A stretch of DNA of 64,000 nucleotides from Burhinus oedicnemus (lineage: Eukaryota; Chordata; Aves; Charadriiformes; Burhinidae). The number at the start of each line of letters is the position of its first letter. Positions within the stretch are counted from its first letter, which is position 1. Below the pieces are notes generated by a model. The model worked only from the letters and a program-made list of their open reading frames with translations. It searched no databases and was not told where the DNA came from. Below, piece by piece: positions 1 to 12,500 of the stretch. Both the position numbers and the translations under genes were made by a program. The stretch covers positions 3,921,627 through 3,985,626 of the forward strand of contig VFFE01007869.1 of the NCBI GenBank assembly GCA_008921705.1, given 5' to 3'.

Positions 1-29
1 CCACCCCTCCCGCCCCAGGCTCAACTCAC

Positions 30-325
30 CCGTTGAACCTGCGTTTGGAGGGCCGCCGGGTTGTCGTAGCAGAAGTAGCTGCCTGCAAGGAGAAGGGAAG
101 GCCTCAGAGCTCGGCCCCGGCACCCCAGGCCCCGGCACCCCCGCCCGCCGCCACCCACCCACCGAAGCCGAGGAAGCACATGAGCGCGAGGACAAGGAGG
201 CGGTGCGGCAGGCGCCGCGGATCGCAGACGGCGGGTAGGGCACGGGGGGAGCCCGGAAAACCGCCACCCCCGCCATCATCACCGCCGGCGGCGGGGCCCA
301 GCAGGGCCCGCTCCTCCTCCGCCAT
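30..325 (-). CDS. MFSD1: MFSD1, coding exons 1-2 (5' part of gene, partial)
   Basis: Major facilitator superfamily domain-containing protein 1, a multi-pass lysosomal membrane transporter-family protein; only the N-terminus is here. Exon 1 coding runs 325 down to 163 (54 codons plus one base). It starts MAEEERALLG, passes a Gly-rich stretch, then reads ALPAVCDPRRLPHRLLVLAL and MCFLGFG, the conserved cytosolic leader and start of the first membrane segment. The donor gt is at 162-161. Exon 2 runs 82 down to 30, acceptor ag at 84-83, and reads SYFCYDNPAALQTQV, almost identical to the mammalian protein, ending phase 0 before a gtgagt donor. The acidic/dileucine-like RALLG near the N-terminus fits a lysosomal sorting signal (inference). 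The remaining exons lie beyond base 1. The gene is divergent from RARRES1, as in human. Confidence 0.93.
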
Positions 326-335
326 CGCTGCCGCC

Positions 336-359
336 GTCACGTGAGCGGCCGTCACGTGA
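336..359. promoter_or_regulatory. Two CLEAR-type E-boxes next to the MFSD1 start codon
   Basis: GTCACGTGA occurs at 336-344 and again at 351-359, 15 bp apart, starting 11 bp upstream of the MFSD1 ATG. This matches the CLEAR element (GTCACGTGAC core) bound by TFEB/TFE3/MITF in lysosomal gene promoters. MFSD1 is lysosomal, so the site fits its gene; binding is inferred. Confidence 0.6.
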
Positions 360-383
360 GCTCCCCCCGCGTCAGGTGGGCGG

Positions 384-530
384 TGGCGGGCCCGGCCCAC
401 AATGCGCCGCGCCTGGTTGCTATGGCAGCGGGGCGCGCGCGGCCTGCCATGGCGGCGGGCCCGGCCCACAATGCGCCGCGGCTGGTTGCTATGGCAGCGG
501 GGCGCGCGCGGCCTGCCATGGCGGCGGGCC
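384..530. repeat. 69-bp tandem duplication in the MFSD1 promoter CpG island
   Basis: Two near-identical 69-bp copies lie head to tail (cccggcccac at 391 and again at 460), with very few mismatches. Each contains an RFX X-box-like sequence, GTTGCTATGGCAGC (416-429 and 485-498), and a YY1-like GCCATGGCGGC. The surrounding 1-560 is CpG-rich. Overlapping short ORFs here reflect the GC-rich repeat, not a gene. Confidence 0.8.
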
Positions 531-560
531 TCAGCCCTCCTCAGAGCCGCCAGGGCTGCG

Positions 561-3500
561 GGAGAGGAGGAATTCACTCAAGTGAGACGCGTGAAATCCC
601 GAGCGTCAGATATTACAACTGATGAGGCTTCTGAGTTAATACAGAAACACTAAACTCCCTAAAATCCCCCGGACAGGTACTCCTAACCTGGCCTCCCTGT
701 CAGGTGAGGGCTTTGGCGATATAAAGCGTGCCCAGCACTGCGGCGGTGACAAAACGGTGTGGCAGACACACAGCTGGCAGGGCGTGATTTCAGGTGTTAG
801 CACCTATAGCCTCCTTTTCTATTAAAGGGAATGTGAAGGCAGGCCAGGCATCAAACAACGAGTGAGCTCCACGGAGGAAGGGTGCCTCTCTTGCCTCCAG
901 TTGATTTAAAACGTCAAACTTTTGTCAAAACTTTTGTTTCTCCTGCAGGCGGGTTTGCCCCCTCCCCGTGTTCCCTGCCTGGCACTGGAGGTGCCAAGGA
1001 GCCACCCCAGCCAGCACTGTGGCCACAACGGGCCCCTGCCTCCCCCACGGCTTTGCCAGCCTTTCTCCTCACGTGGCTGGGCTTCATTGTTTTATATTAG
1101 TATTGAGACATTCAAGAGGAATAAACCTCTTGCAATCGATAGCAAACTAAAAAAAAAAAATAAAGGGGGTTAGACTGCAATAAGCCCTACAATAACCATA
1201 CAGGGAAATGCAAAAGCTTGTAAAACTGCTCCATTATGCTCCTTTCAGCTACTAAAGTCATTTTACTTGAGCTGTTTGGTCCAAACAGGTCTTCCCATAT
1301 TAGACAAACCCTTGAAAAAGCTACTTAGTCACTGTAAAAAGGTCCAGCCTTCTGTCAAATTTCATCCTCTTACACCAAAGATGACCGGAATCCTGTGTGC
1401 ACATTGTCAAGTGACAGATGGTGCTTTTTGATTAAAATATGCTCTCAATGAGGGCGGAAATACTTGTTATTTAAGCCAAAGGGTTTATTTAACTTTTCAG
1501 GATGATAGAAAGAAAAGCGTTGCGTTTTACCTGACATGCTGTGAATCACGAGGTCCACTTTCCAGCTACTCTGTCATTAATTTGGTCGGTAACCATTCAA
1601 GAAAATCAAAATCAGTTTTCAAAACATGCTGGTATCACGTGCTTGTAGTGCATCTGCTGCAAACTACTATCAGGCATAAAATGCTTACTTTTCACTCAAT
1701 ATGTGTCTTTTAACGGATCTGTCAAAAGAGAACTATGTTATGAAATTATGAGGTCACATTTTCAACTGCCCCAAACTAGTCTAGATTCCTTGAAATCGGA
1801 GCAGGTCTTTCACTTTTTGCTATAGTTGCTCTTAAAAACATGGTCTTAAATGGCAAGGCTTCATTGCAAAAGCGCCCGTGCAACAAACTTGAGGGTTTCA
1901 TTGCCACTTGAGGGAGCTCAAAGGTAATGCGTGGCCATGCAGATCACCCTAAGTTTGCTAGGGGCCATAATTAAAGGGAGATAGTTTACATACACAGATA
2001 AAAGCGATAACTTTGGAAAACAAAGTTATATCTAGCAAAAGCTTGTGTACGAAAAATAAATGTAGTCTTTTTCCTGGCTAAATAGCCTAAGTATTCCAGG
2101 AGATCATTGTCATACCATGCAGTTCAAGGTCTCTGATGCACAGAAAGTGTTTTTTGTTCATGCACACACTCTAGTTTCCCTCCAGGACACAAATATGGCT
2201 GTTGCAAAAGGCCAGAGCCCCCAAACTACCCTCCCACCATCATTCTTAGAAAGACAATGACGAGAAGCCTCAGCACACAGCTGGATCCATCATTGGTGAG
2301 GGTGAAAGGAGCCCCAGCCCACTCTGATCATGAAATACAGGGCCAGTCAGCAGAACTGACTTCTCCGTGGCCCACAGCTGCTTCCCCAAGACCCTCCTGC
2401 TCCATTTCGAGCATAATCTTAACCACAGTGAATTCCTGAGACTTCGTATTGTGGGTTAAGGAAGATAAACCTCACCCACAAGGAATGAGCTGCACAGCGT
2501 ACTCCATAAAACGATAGGTGCCGATTCCAGGCTGCTATACCCAGCAAAGTTCAACTTAACAAATCGGTAGAGTGCCAGAATATTATCATCAAAAAGATGT
2601 CCCAGTAACTATTTCTAAATATTGGTTCAGAAGGCACAGGTAGACATAGAGAAGTGGTAGTTAAAGCTGAAAGGAAGGTAACCAGCGCATACTCAGAGGT
2701 GTCATTTTAAAGCTTTATCTTTGTCTTAAGCAGTAATACTTTGATTTTATTGTTTAAACTATGATACTGTTATATCAATTTCAAATCAACCTAATGTGCA
2801 ACTCATGGGCAGTGACACAATGCCAGCACTTTGACAAAAGGATCTCACAGAAACTGTCTCATGCAACTTTTGATCACTTTTATCAGTGAGGATATTTAGA
2901 AGAAGATCTCAAAAAGGCTTTCTAGCTCCATACTCAAAGTAATAGGCAAAACCACATAGCAAGTAAACATATTAAACTGCAATTCGGGATGCAGGATGAT
3001 ACTGTTATGGCCAGATTCAGCTGTGTATGCCAATGGGCAGAATGGAAGTGAACAGCTTTCAGAGGCTCTGGGCATATCCTCACCAAAGCTCTTGTTTGGT
3101 TGACTTCAACTGATCGATTAACTAGCACAAAAAACTCCTGCAATCTTTCAAGCTGACTTGTGGATCAGGATTTCATCCTGGGTACTTTTGTTGCAGTGTT
3201 TTGTACACTAAAGACTAAACAAACTCATACTGCAAAGGTATTTTTGAGAGCTTCTGACAGATTGTGGCAGATATTGTCTCCGCCAAGTACAATGACAAAG
3301 GATTCCTGGAAAAATAAATACTCAGCAAAGAACATCATCTTGACTCTCTGCAAACTTAGCAGTAGGATTTTAAGCACAGTTTTCCCATCTTCTTGTCCCA
3401 TTTCAGTTTATCTAAATCTCTGTAGCGTTACAGTGCAAGTCTTCCTTACTGTAAGAAATTCAGTGTGCCACTGTTGCATCGATATGTAACAAACATAGAA

Positions 3501-6500
3501 AGACAGTGTCTCCCTCCTTTTCCCATATAAACAGTGAGACAAGGCTAGTTCAGCACATACCACCTCAAAGGCTGACTACTGTTTAATAATCTCTAATTTT
3601 ATTATTTATACTAAAGAGTCCTGGATTTGTCTTTTCTATTTAAGTCATTACCCCAATGAGCTGTGTTACCCTGAAAACTTCAAGTTCATGATTTCATAAT
3701 GTGCCTTGCTTTTTCTTGTCCTCTCTTCTGCCTGCTCTTGGGAGACCAGAGGTCTGTCTGAATTCATTTATTCTATGATTTCCTAAGAAATAAATGCATG
3801 AGTGTTAACATCCTGCTTTGCCAATGAAGCCTTATAATAGCAATTCATCCCTTATAATATCAATTACATTATTGCTGCTCTCCCACCCTATTACTATCAT
3901 ACAAAAATATGTGAAATTGGAAGGATTCAGCTATTTAAGCTCTTTGAAAGGCTACCTAAGTAATTTTAAAATTATTACTTTATGTTACTCTTCAGCAGGT
4001 TCTGCTGAGTATAATGAATTCAATACCAAAATAGTAAATGTAATGGTGGGAGGGTTCTTCACACGGAGCACAGCTGTGGCAGGTTCCAGTGCAACAAAGG
4101 GTTTCTGTGCTTTCATTCATCCTTGGGGGAGTTTTCATAAACCTGAAACACATGCAATTTCATTATATTCATTTTCAAAGATGTCAGTGGGTTTTTCATG
4201 TTATTTCCATGGCTGTGTGCTTAAATATTTCCTATTATTACAAGACTGGATTTGTACTTTATCTTGTTTGGTATAACGTAGAACCCTTTATCACAGAGTA
4301 AGAAATTACACTCATGTATCCGGAATATTTAACAGGAGGAAAAGAATGTTTTCCCATTTGCTATTTCAAAATATTTGCCATGCCACCCCTTTCTTCCCAG
4401 TCACTTCTGTCTTCACCTTGGATATGACCTTGCTGTGCCTGCAGCTTAACGGCTCTAATGTGCAGTGTGAGTTAAGTCTATGATGATTCTCAAATGCATT
4501 GCAGGTGAGTGTTTATGTCACAAATAAATACAATAGATTGCTCTTAAACTCATACTTTGGAATGTTTATTACAGATGCAATTTCTGTCTTAACATAAATC
4601 AAAGTACTTAAAGTGCCATATGATACCAAATGCTTAGTTTAACAGCATAAAATTGAGCAAAAACTATATACAGTACTTTATAGGTGCTATAAAATTCTTG
4701 TGCTTGTGGCCTCACCTTTTTGCATTGCCCAGATCAATCAAGTCCACTGAAAACCCTGGATAGTAAATACTCACGTGAAGCAACGATTAGCTTTCAGAGT
4801 TTAGTTCTTCTAAGTTATTACCATCTTCAGGGAAGACGCTTCAAAATATGAGAAAATTGCAGAGAAGCAGGAACTACATTTAACATGATTAAATTTACTT
4901 CACTATCATTAGACTATTATCCATTCTCTGAAAGAAAAATCTTGTGCTTTGCCTCCAACATGCATTAGCAACCTGTTATGAAAGATCTATCGTACACAGG
5001 CATACAGACAATTTTTTTTAATCACTTCATGTGGTAAGGAATGTGTTATTACAAAGCTCTCTGTGTCCTGTACTCTTCCTGTCTCACTCAAATATTATTG
5101 GACTTGTGTACACAATCTCCTTAAGACATGTCTAATTTCTGTAAACAGCTGCAAAAAGGTTGGGGAAGCATTTTTGCACCATAAATCTATCTGAGACCAA
5201 AGATCTTGGCCTAAGGAACCTCCTGAGGTTCAAAAGGATACTCTGCCAAAGCAAACACCTCCTCCCCTCTCCGCTGAGTCAGACAACAGACCTCGGCGCT
5301 GAGCCTTGCAGGTTTATTGCTCCTTTTTCTAAGTACACTCATCAAGAAAGCTTGCTTTTGGGTATTTCCCAGAATTACTTAAGGCCCCTAGCTGTTCCCT
5401 AAGGCACGTAGGTACCAGGCTGTATCTCTAATAGCCAAATCTGCTCAGATAATGCATAAAAAAATACCTGCAGTGAGAGTGTGTGAGCATCATTAATGAT
5501 ATGTAGCTTCTCAGCCAAGCTAGTACTTTCAGGAGGCTTATTTTTAGTATTGCTACCCAAGTACTTTGACCTTGCGGGTTGTAAAAAAAAGAGTCAAAGC
5601 AGACTGCTAAAATACCTGCAAATTAACTTTATTGAACTTGCTGTGAACAGGCTATCGTTTGAAATAACACGACGCAGGAGACCTCTAAACCTTTCCTTTC
5701 TGGACTGCTTTGCCCTAGCTGCCCGCTTTCGATGCCTGAAGACACGTTTGCTCTTGTTGCCGACAGTGACCCTTCATGAAGAGGTGGGTGCTCGGTGCCT
5801 GCGCTCCCGCGGGCGCCGTCGTGCCAACGCAGACCAAAGCGAGAGGCACTGACCCCAGGGGCCCGCAGAGACAGGTGCCGGTGCCTGTGCACACATGGGC
5901 CAAAGCATTGCCGAGGGGTGTAACGTGCAGCAGCCACAGCACACGTGTGTAATAACTTCTCCTCTAGCACCTTTCCTCAGGAATCACCATTTCTGCATAG
6001 TTTTTCTGCTGTTTTTCACAGGCTCGTCTGCACAGGTGTAGTTTTGAAGCCGGCCCATTTCCTAGCTGCTGGGTCAGGTTACTTGATTGCGTTGCTCTGA
6101 GAGATTGCTTCCCGCTTTCTCTGTGTGTCCCGGCGGAGACAGGAGTGAGCAGAGCTGTGTAATTTCAAGCATCCTGCAGGAGGGCACTGCACATGTACTC
6201 CAGAGCTTAATTCAGCTCTCTCATCTTGTTGCTTTCCTAAATGTAATTTGGAGAAGTTCAAAGTGTTTTTCACTTAGGAAACAGCTATTATGTATAACGA
6301 GCCTTCTAAGGAAAAAAAAAGTTTATCAGAGGCTGCTTAACATACACATATGAGTCTAGAGCCAAATAATAACATCTCCGAAATGACCAAACCATTTACT
6401 GGATACTCTTGTCAGTGAAAATACGCATTCTCATAACATTTAAACATTTTTAAAAGTAAACTGTTTCTTTCAGCAGGATAGACATGAAGGATTTTAGAAC

Positions 6501-9500
6501 CAAGCCCAGCAATTTCGGAAGGAAGCTTCGATTTTGAATAAAATGCTCAACGGTTGGTGCGACACGCTGCCACCGCTCGCTGGCCAGGCAGCCCTGGGAA
6601 TGAAGGAAGTTCACACCCTTGACAAGGACTTTGTTTCCCTCCCTCTGGCTGAAGACCAAGTGAAAGCGGTGCAAAGGCACTCTCTGTCACCAGGGCTAGA
6701 CTTTTTGTTCTTTTGAAATGAAAGCATATAGAAACGCAGAAACAGATGGGAGAAAGAAACTCTTTCCCACTGACTCCATTGCCGGCCTTGCAGTATGCCC
6801 TTAATAGCCCTGTAAATACATAATGTGCATAGTTCACCACGCAGCTATCGTTCTGTTCTTAAATTGATGTATATTACTACCAGCCAGTAATTTGGCTAGC
6901 AGGCTGTCATACGTTCTAAGTACCCAACAAGAACTTCTCATTTCTAACTGCAGCGTAAAGACTCCTGGTGTCCCCACCTAGCTCTGTGTTTATCCCCCTG
7001 TTACTTGTATTCCAAAAGCAGATCTCCTGTCACACTCCTTTTTCTCTTCCCCCAAGGCTGAATATTTTATGCACATCAAGCAGTTCCTCATCAGGCGTTT
7101 CCTCTGCCCTCAAGTTACTGAGCGTTTCTGGAGAGGTTCCAAGACAGGGGTAAGGTGGGTTGTTTTTCTTTCCTTCTCTCTCTAGGCTGCAGCCCAGAGC
7201 TGAGCAGAACTTTCCAAGCAAACAGCTTTATTCAGTGGCACCATTGTTCCCTGAACTTCGTGATGAATTCCTTTGCTGATACACCTGATCGCTCCTTCCC
7301 TTGCAGCTGAATCCTCTCACCTTTGTGCAATTCACTTCTCACCATCTCTCCTAGGCCCTAGATCCGAGGAATTGCTTTCCGCTTTTGACCTGTAAGCGTA
7401 TTTGTTTGAAACATCTCTTCCACTGTGCAACCTTCTACTTGAGGTCCTCTTTATCTAGGTACAACCTGCTGCAGAGTACCAGCTCTTTCCTGACAACACC
7501 CTGATAACTATTGCCCCGCTTTACACACGCTCTTATCCAGCAATTGTTATTCCAGGAGACACCCTGCCATCAATTTTTAGCTTCCTGATTTATGGTCACT
7601 TCCCCTTTGCTCCAATGCTCCAGCGTTTACGTGAATTCTTATTCTAGCTGCAACACTTTTGGCAGGTGGCACAGCGTAAGTAGGTATTTCATCCACTGCA
7701 GGAATTCCCAAAATTCACTGATCTTGCCTGATTGTCCACAAAGAGCAGCAAAGAATCAAGGCAAGCTTGATGTAGTTTTACCTATTAGTTTCTTAGAAAA
7801 AGAAATATTCTAGAGCTGTATTTGACATGTATATGTTAAATATTCTTACTGGATTGAGACCTTTCAAAATAAAACCAAGAAACACAAAATCAGTATTATT
7901 CCAATAATTCTCAGTCATCTCCAGATATCCAGCTTTATCTCTGAGAGTATGAGGCTTTTCTCTGTTTCACGACCCCAAGAAAGTGATACCATGGGAAAAA
8001 AATCACAAAAAGCTTCCATTTAGAAGAAAAAAGAAGAAAAAAAAAATTTAAAAAAGCATAATTCTTTCCTCATTGGCAAAGAATTGGAAACTAGCAGTTT
8101 ATCTACCTGGAGAGGGGAGGAAAAAATTTCCCAAACTGATAATCCGAAATAAAATGAGGACAAGATATTCTGCCTAAGCATTTGTTAAAGCAAGGGGCTG
8201 GAGAGGGGGATGAAATGCACAGTTTTCTTTTTCAATTTCCTTCAAAGAGTGAATGAGAAATTATTCTGCGCAGCAAAAAAAATCACTTGTAATATAATTC
8301 AGAAAATATATTGTTTCCTTTAGAAGTGTCTCGCTCAACACTTGATTTCACACTTTCATTCCTTAGAGATTACAAGTCTTTGCATTTTTATATCTCAGAG
8401 TTCACCACCTTGTGGTCTCAAAGTACAAACAACTTCATAAATAGTATTCATAGCATTAGAAAAAAAAATCAAGTAGGCTTACGTTCTTCTACATAAATGA
8501 CAAGTGAATAAATACAAGTTATATGGGTGACTAACTGAAATATTACAGTGACGTTTCCTGGCACTACAGGCATATCATGATTGCTCTACACGGAGGTAAT
8601 CAATACTGAGTAAATGCATGTTAATGCTAACATTGTCCCCAGGCCAGAGTTTCAACGAAGGGTCATTCTGGCTTTGTTAGCCTGGAAAATTCTACCTTAT
8701 GTTAAGACACTTTTGTTTCTTTGACAGGACTCACCTTCCTTCTACAACGTAGGGACAGGTGGAGAGCATGATTTAGTGGCATGCATGCATCCTTTCACTG
8801 TACATACTGTATGCTTTGTATACATAGCATATATTGTTATGTGTATGTCCATAGATGGTATGTAAAATGTGTATATTGTGTATATTTCTGTCTGCAATTT
8901 TTAAACACTCTCATTCTACATTGGAGACATGAGTTCCTATGCAGGAGTGCCCAAAGAAGCAAACGCCATAGCCCCAAGGGTCCTGTTCCCTGCTGGTGGA
9001 AAGACGTGGTCCCTCCCTCCCTCCCTCCGGCATGGGCAGAGCCGGGGAACTGCCCGGGCTCTGTCCGGGGTCAGAGCTGAGCAGAGAGGGCACACGCTCT
9101 CGACCCTGCTGCCAAGTGAGGTGTCCTTCCTTGGCTCCTGCCGGTAGAAAAAATGGTGCTATGCATGTCACCTGTTTGCAACCTGAGCAGCAAAACACGT
9201 TTGTTCCTGGGCTCTGGGTGGTTCCTTTCGGAAAGGAGAAAAAGGACAAAGACTTCTTTGAAAACAAACTTATTTGAGCGTAAGCAAATGGGTGAAGCAA
9301 AAGTTCTGAGATGGTTCTTATTGGAAATTATGCTGTGCTTGTATAACCTTTCACTTACAACTTGTTTTATTTACATGTTAACTTCTTCCGTTTAGGCAAA
9401 TCTGAAATTACATCCGTTTCTTAACACCAGCAGCCGAGCAGCACAACAAGAAACCAATGCCAGTGACATGGGATGGCTGCAAACTTACCTCTCCCTGTTT

Positions 9501-12500
9501 TTGTCAGGAATGAAATTCCCAACGACGTTAATATATAAATTACCATAACTGGACATATAAACCGTGATCTCACTTGGATGAGTAGGGCAAAGCACACGAT
9601 GCTGAACTGCTTTGGCCATCTCCTGTGGACTCTGTCTTGATTACACACCATTCAGACGTGCAGGAACCCTTCCCAGCTAGAACAAGTTGTTTGCTGTTTT
9701 TAAGCAGAGCCCAAGACTGAGGAGAAGGCTAACCTTCAGCGAAGAGCTCGCACCGTGCAGTCGCCTGTATGGGAAACTTCTGAGCACTCCTCTTTGTCCC
9801 TTGAACGTTCCTGCTGTTCCCCATTGGCCTAGGAGGGATGGCTTGGAAAGGGCTTGTGCTGGCTTCACCTATCCCGAGCTGCTGGAATTCCCTCCGTCTC
9901 AGTGCTCCACGTGTAAATGACTGCATGCTCCATCAGGAACAGCTTCAGCTTCCTTTCCTGCCCTGCCCGTGTGCTCGGCACCCTGCACGGAGCTTGGGTG
10001 AAGAGCAGCTCCCTGTTCAGGACGTTCCCTTGCACATCCAGTGCTTTCCTCACACAGATCTAGCCTAGGGTCTGCATGGTAACCAGTAGATGAAGTCTTA
10101 GTTTAGAAGAAACTGAAGAGAAAAAAAACAAAGTTTTATTCTTTTCTCTTATCTGAAAAGCAAACACAAAATTTTTTCTGGAAACTTGAGCAGTCAGTTC
10201 ATGTGACATATCTACAACGAGATCTGCAACCACAAAGCATTCAAATAAAATACAAGGCAGTGAACTGCTTTGACACTTTTATTTCAAATATCTAACATCT
10301 AACAACAAATGCCAAGCATACTGCTTTGTAAAATTATAGAGAAAGTAAAATGGAAAGAGAAAACTGAACTCAGGAAAGGGAACAGATAAAAATCCTGCTT
10401 TTGAGAATGACGCCAAGTAATAACATCCCATCCTGGCCCCGCACAAGATCTGGAATGTTTGCTTCCCTTGGCAAACTGTAAAATCACACTTCTCCCAGCT
10501 TATAGTTACACTCTAAACAGTAAGTTCTTTGGGGCAGACTTAGGCTCCAAGATCTCCAATTAAATGCCCTGCTATCCAATTTACATACAACCCGTTGGTG
10601 AACAAGAACTGACTCTCAGTTTCTTTGGGGAATGCGTCCCTCGGAGTCTTTCCAAGGACTGGTAACAACTGTTATTTTGGATGGCTTTTCTGTGCTGCCT
10701 GGGAGTGTTTACGTCACTAAAAAAGAGAAGAAACAAATTATTAGTGCTTTTATAACTTCTTAAAATCTGATATTCCAGGGAATTAGGGTCAGTAGATTCA
10801 TCGGAGGTGAGAGGGGAGGATCAAGGCACTCGCCTCTAAACCCTGCTGTAGGACGTGCTGTGGAGGAGGGGTGGCACCAGCAAGCATGACCCGTCCATGC
10901 TTTCTTCTCCCCTTGCAGCCAAGCTGCAGACACAGGGCTAACCTCACAAAGGAGCCAGGATCATATGTTGGGTTTTTTTTTAAAAAAAGGAACATTTTGC
11001 AATGACATTTTTAATGTCATTAAATTTCATAAAAAGTGGCATTGTCCTTGGTCACTCCTCAGCCCAGAGTAGTGTGTATATACTTCCCAAAGATTACATT
11101 TTTCTCCAATAAATTAGTCCTGGATCCTGAAAGGCACCTCAGTGTGACTGAAGATCTAGACTTGTATGTCTGCATAAGATTTAGATGTTTAACTGTTTAG
11201 ATTTAGAAGATTTAGTCAACAAACATCACAACTATTTACACTGAGCAAAAACATAGCTTTGATAGTCAGGTGTTGAAAATCTGCACTGCTTAGGAGTCAA
11301 AAACCTCATTTGCCAAAGTCAGTTCACATGCACCAAAGTTACATGGCAAACTAATCATAATTCTTCACCTTTGTATAAATTTTTGCCTAGAATCTACATT
11401 TTGAAGTTTTCTCTTCCTTTAAAGGCTGCCTGTTATTATGCTCAGTTCTGCTTTTCTTGCTGAGCATTGAGCAAATTCTTCTCGGTATATTAGTATGCTT
11501 GAAGAGATCCGTTATGGTTATTAAAAGTATTACACATGCCAAAATATTTTGACTGACAAAGTGAAAAACATTTCCAGCATCCTGAGATCCCTATCTGCTG
11601 TAAGCCTTGTGAAGAACTGGCCCAAAATAAAATGACGTTGGTGGTTATTACCGCTGCCAGACTGGTTATTTGGTAATTACTAGGAAGCGCATCAGCCCAG
11701 GCAGAGCTGCGGCATCAAAACCCCCAGGGTGCGGGGTAGGATGGAGTACTGATCCCCAGGCAGCAGCCATGCTTTAGACAAGATGTGTGTGACACACAGC
11801 ACTGAAAGGAGCATTACTTACTTGCTGCTGAAAATTACTTTGCTCCGCAGAAAAAGAAAGCAAAGCCAGGAACCCTGCGCTCGCCACAATAACCCTGCGA
11901 GAAGGAGTCTGCAAAAGAGGCTTTAGCAGAAAACACAGCCTCCGGGTTTAGGCTTCCACGCTTCCCAGACTTAGATTCTTCATGAATGTAAATAACAGCA
12001 AAACAAAACACCTTGATAAAAGCTTTCACTCAAGAGTGACTCTTTATAGGGATCTTCCATAAAGGACCCTCCTGCCTCCATCCCTATCTGTCCCAACATC
12101 ATTTCAGCTTCTAGACCAGTTTTTCCTAGCCCTGACTCCCATTTTACTGCACTTTCTGCTCAACAAGCAAGACTGAAGCTTTTTATAAGTTTCTTATAAC
12201 AACACCTGAAAGAGCAATGCTGCTCTCAGCACATTCCCAGCCTTCATTCCCTGGGAAGATTTCCCATAGACAACTTCACACCCTGTGTCCCCCATAGGAA
12301 AAGTAATTTTCCTACAAAACTGAAGGGCTGGGATTTTCAGGGAGATAATGTCACGGACGTTACACCCAGGAGATAATGTTTCAATAGCCAGCCCTGGCCC
12401 CGGCACGGCCGTGGAAGATATCCAGCAGCGGCGTGTAGCCCAGCAACCTGCCCCAAACAGCGAGTGCTTCCAGGAAATGGAAAAGAAACACAGTGATTTT

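Noticed and set aside
3818..4276. 152-codon ORF on plus in the gene-free interval
   Set aside because: Low-complexity, AT-driven composition, no splice context and no similarity to a known family.
8911..9300. 129-codon ORF on minus with overlapping plus-strand ORFs in a GC-richer patch
   Set aside because: Open in several frames on both strands, as expected of GC-rich DNA; no domain or plausible exon borders.
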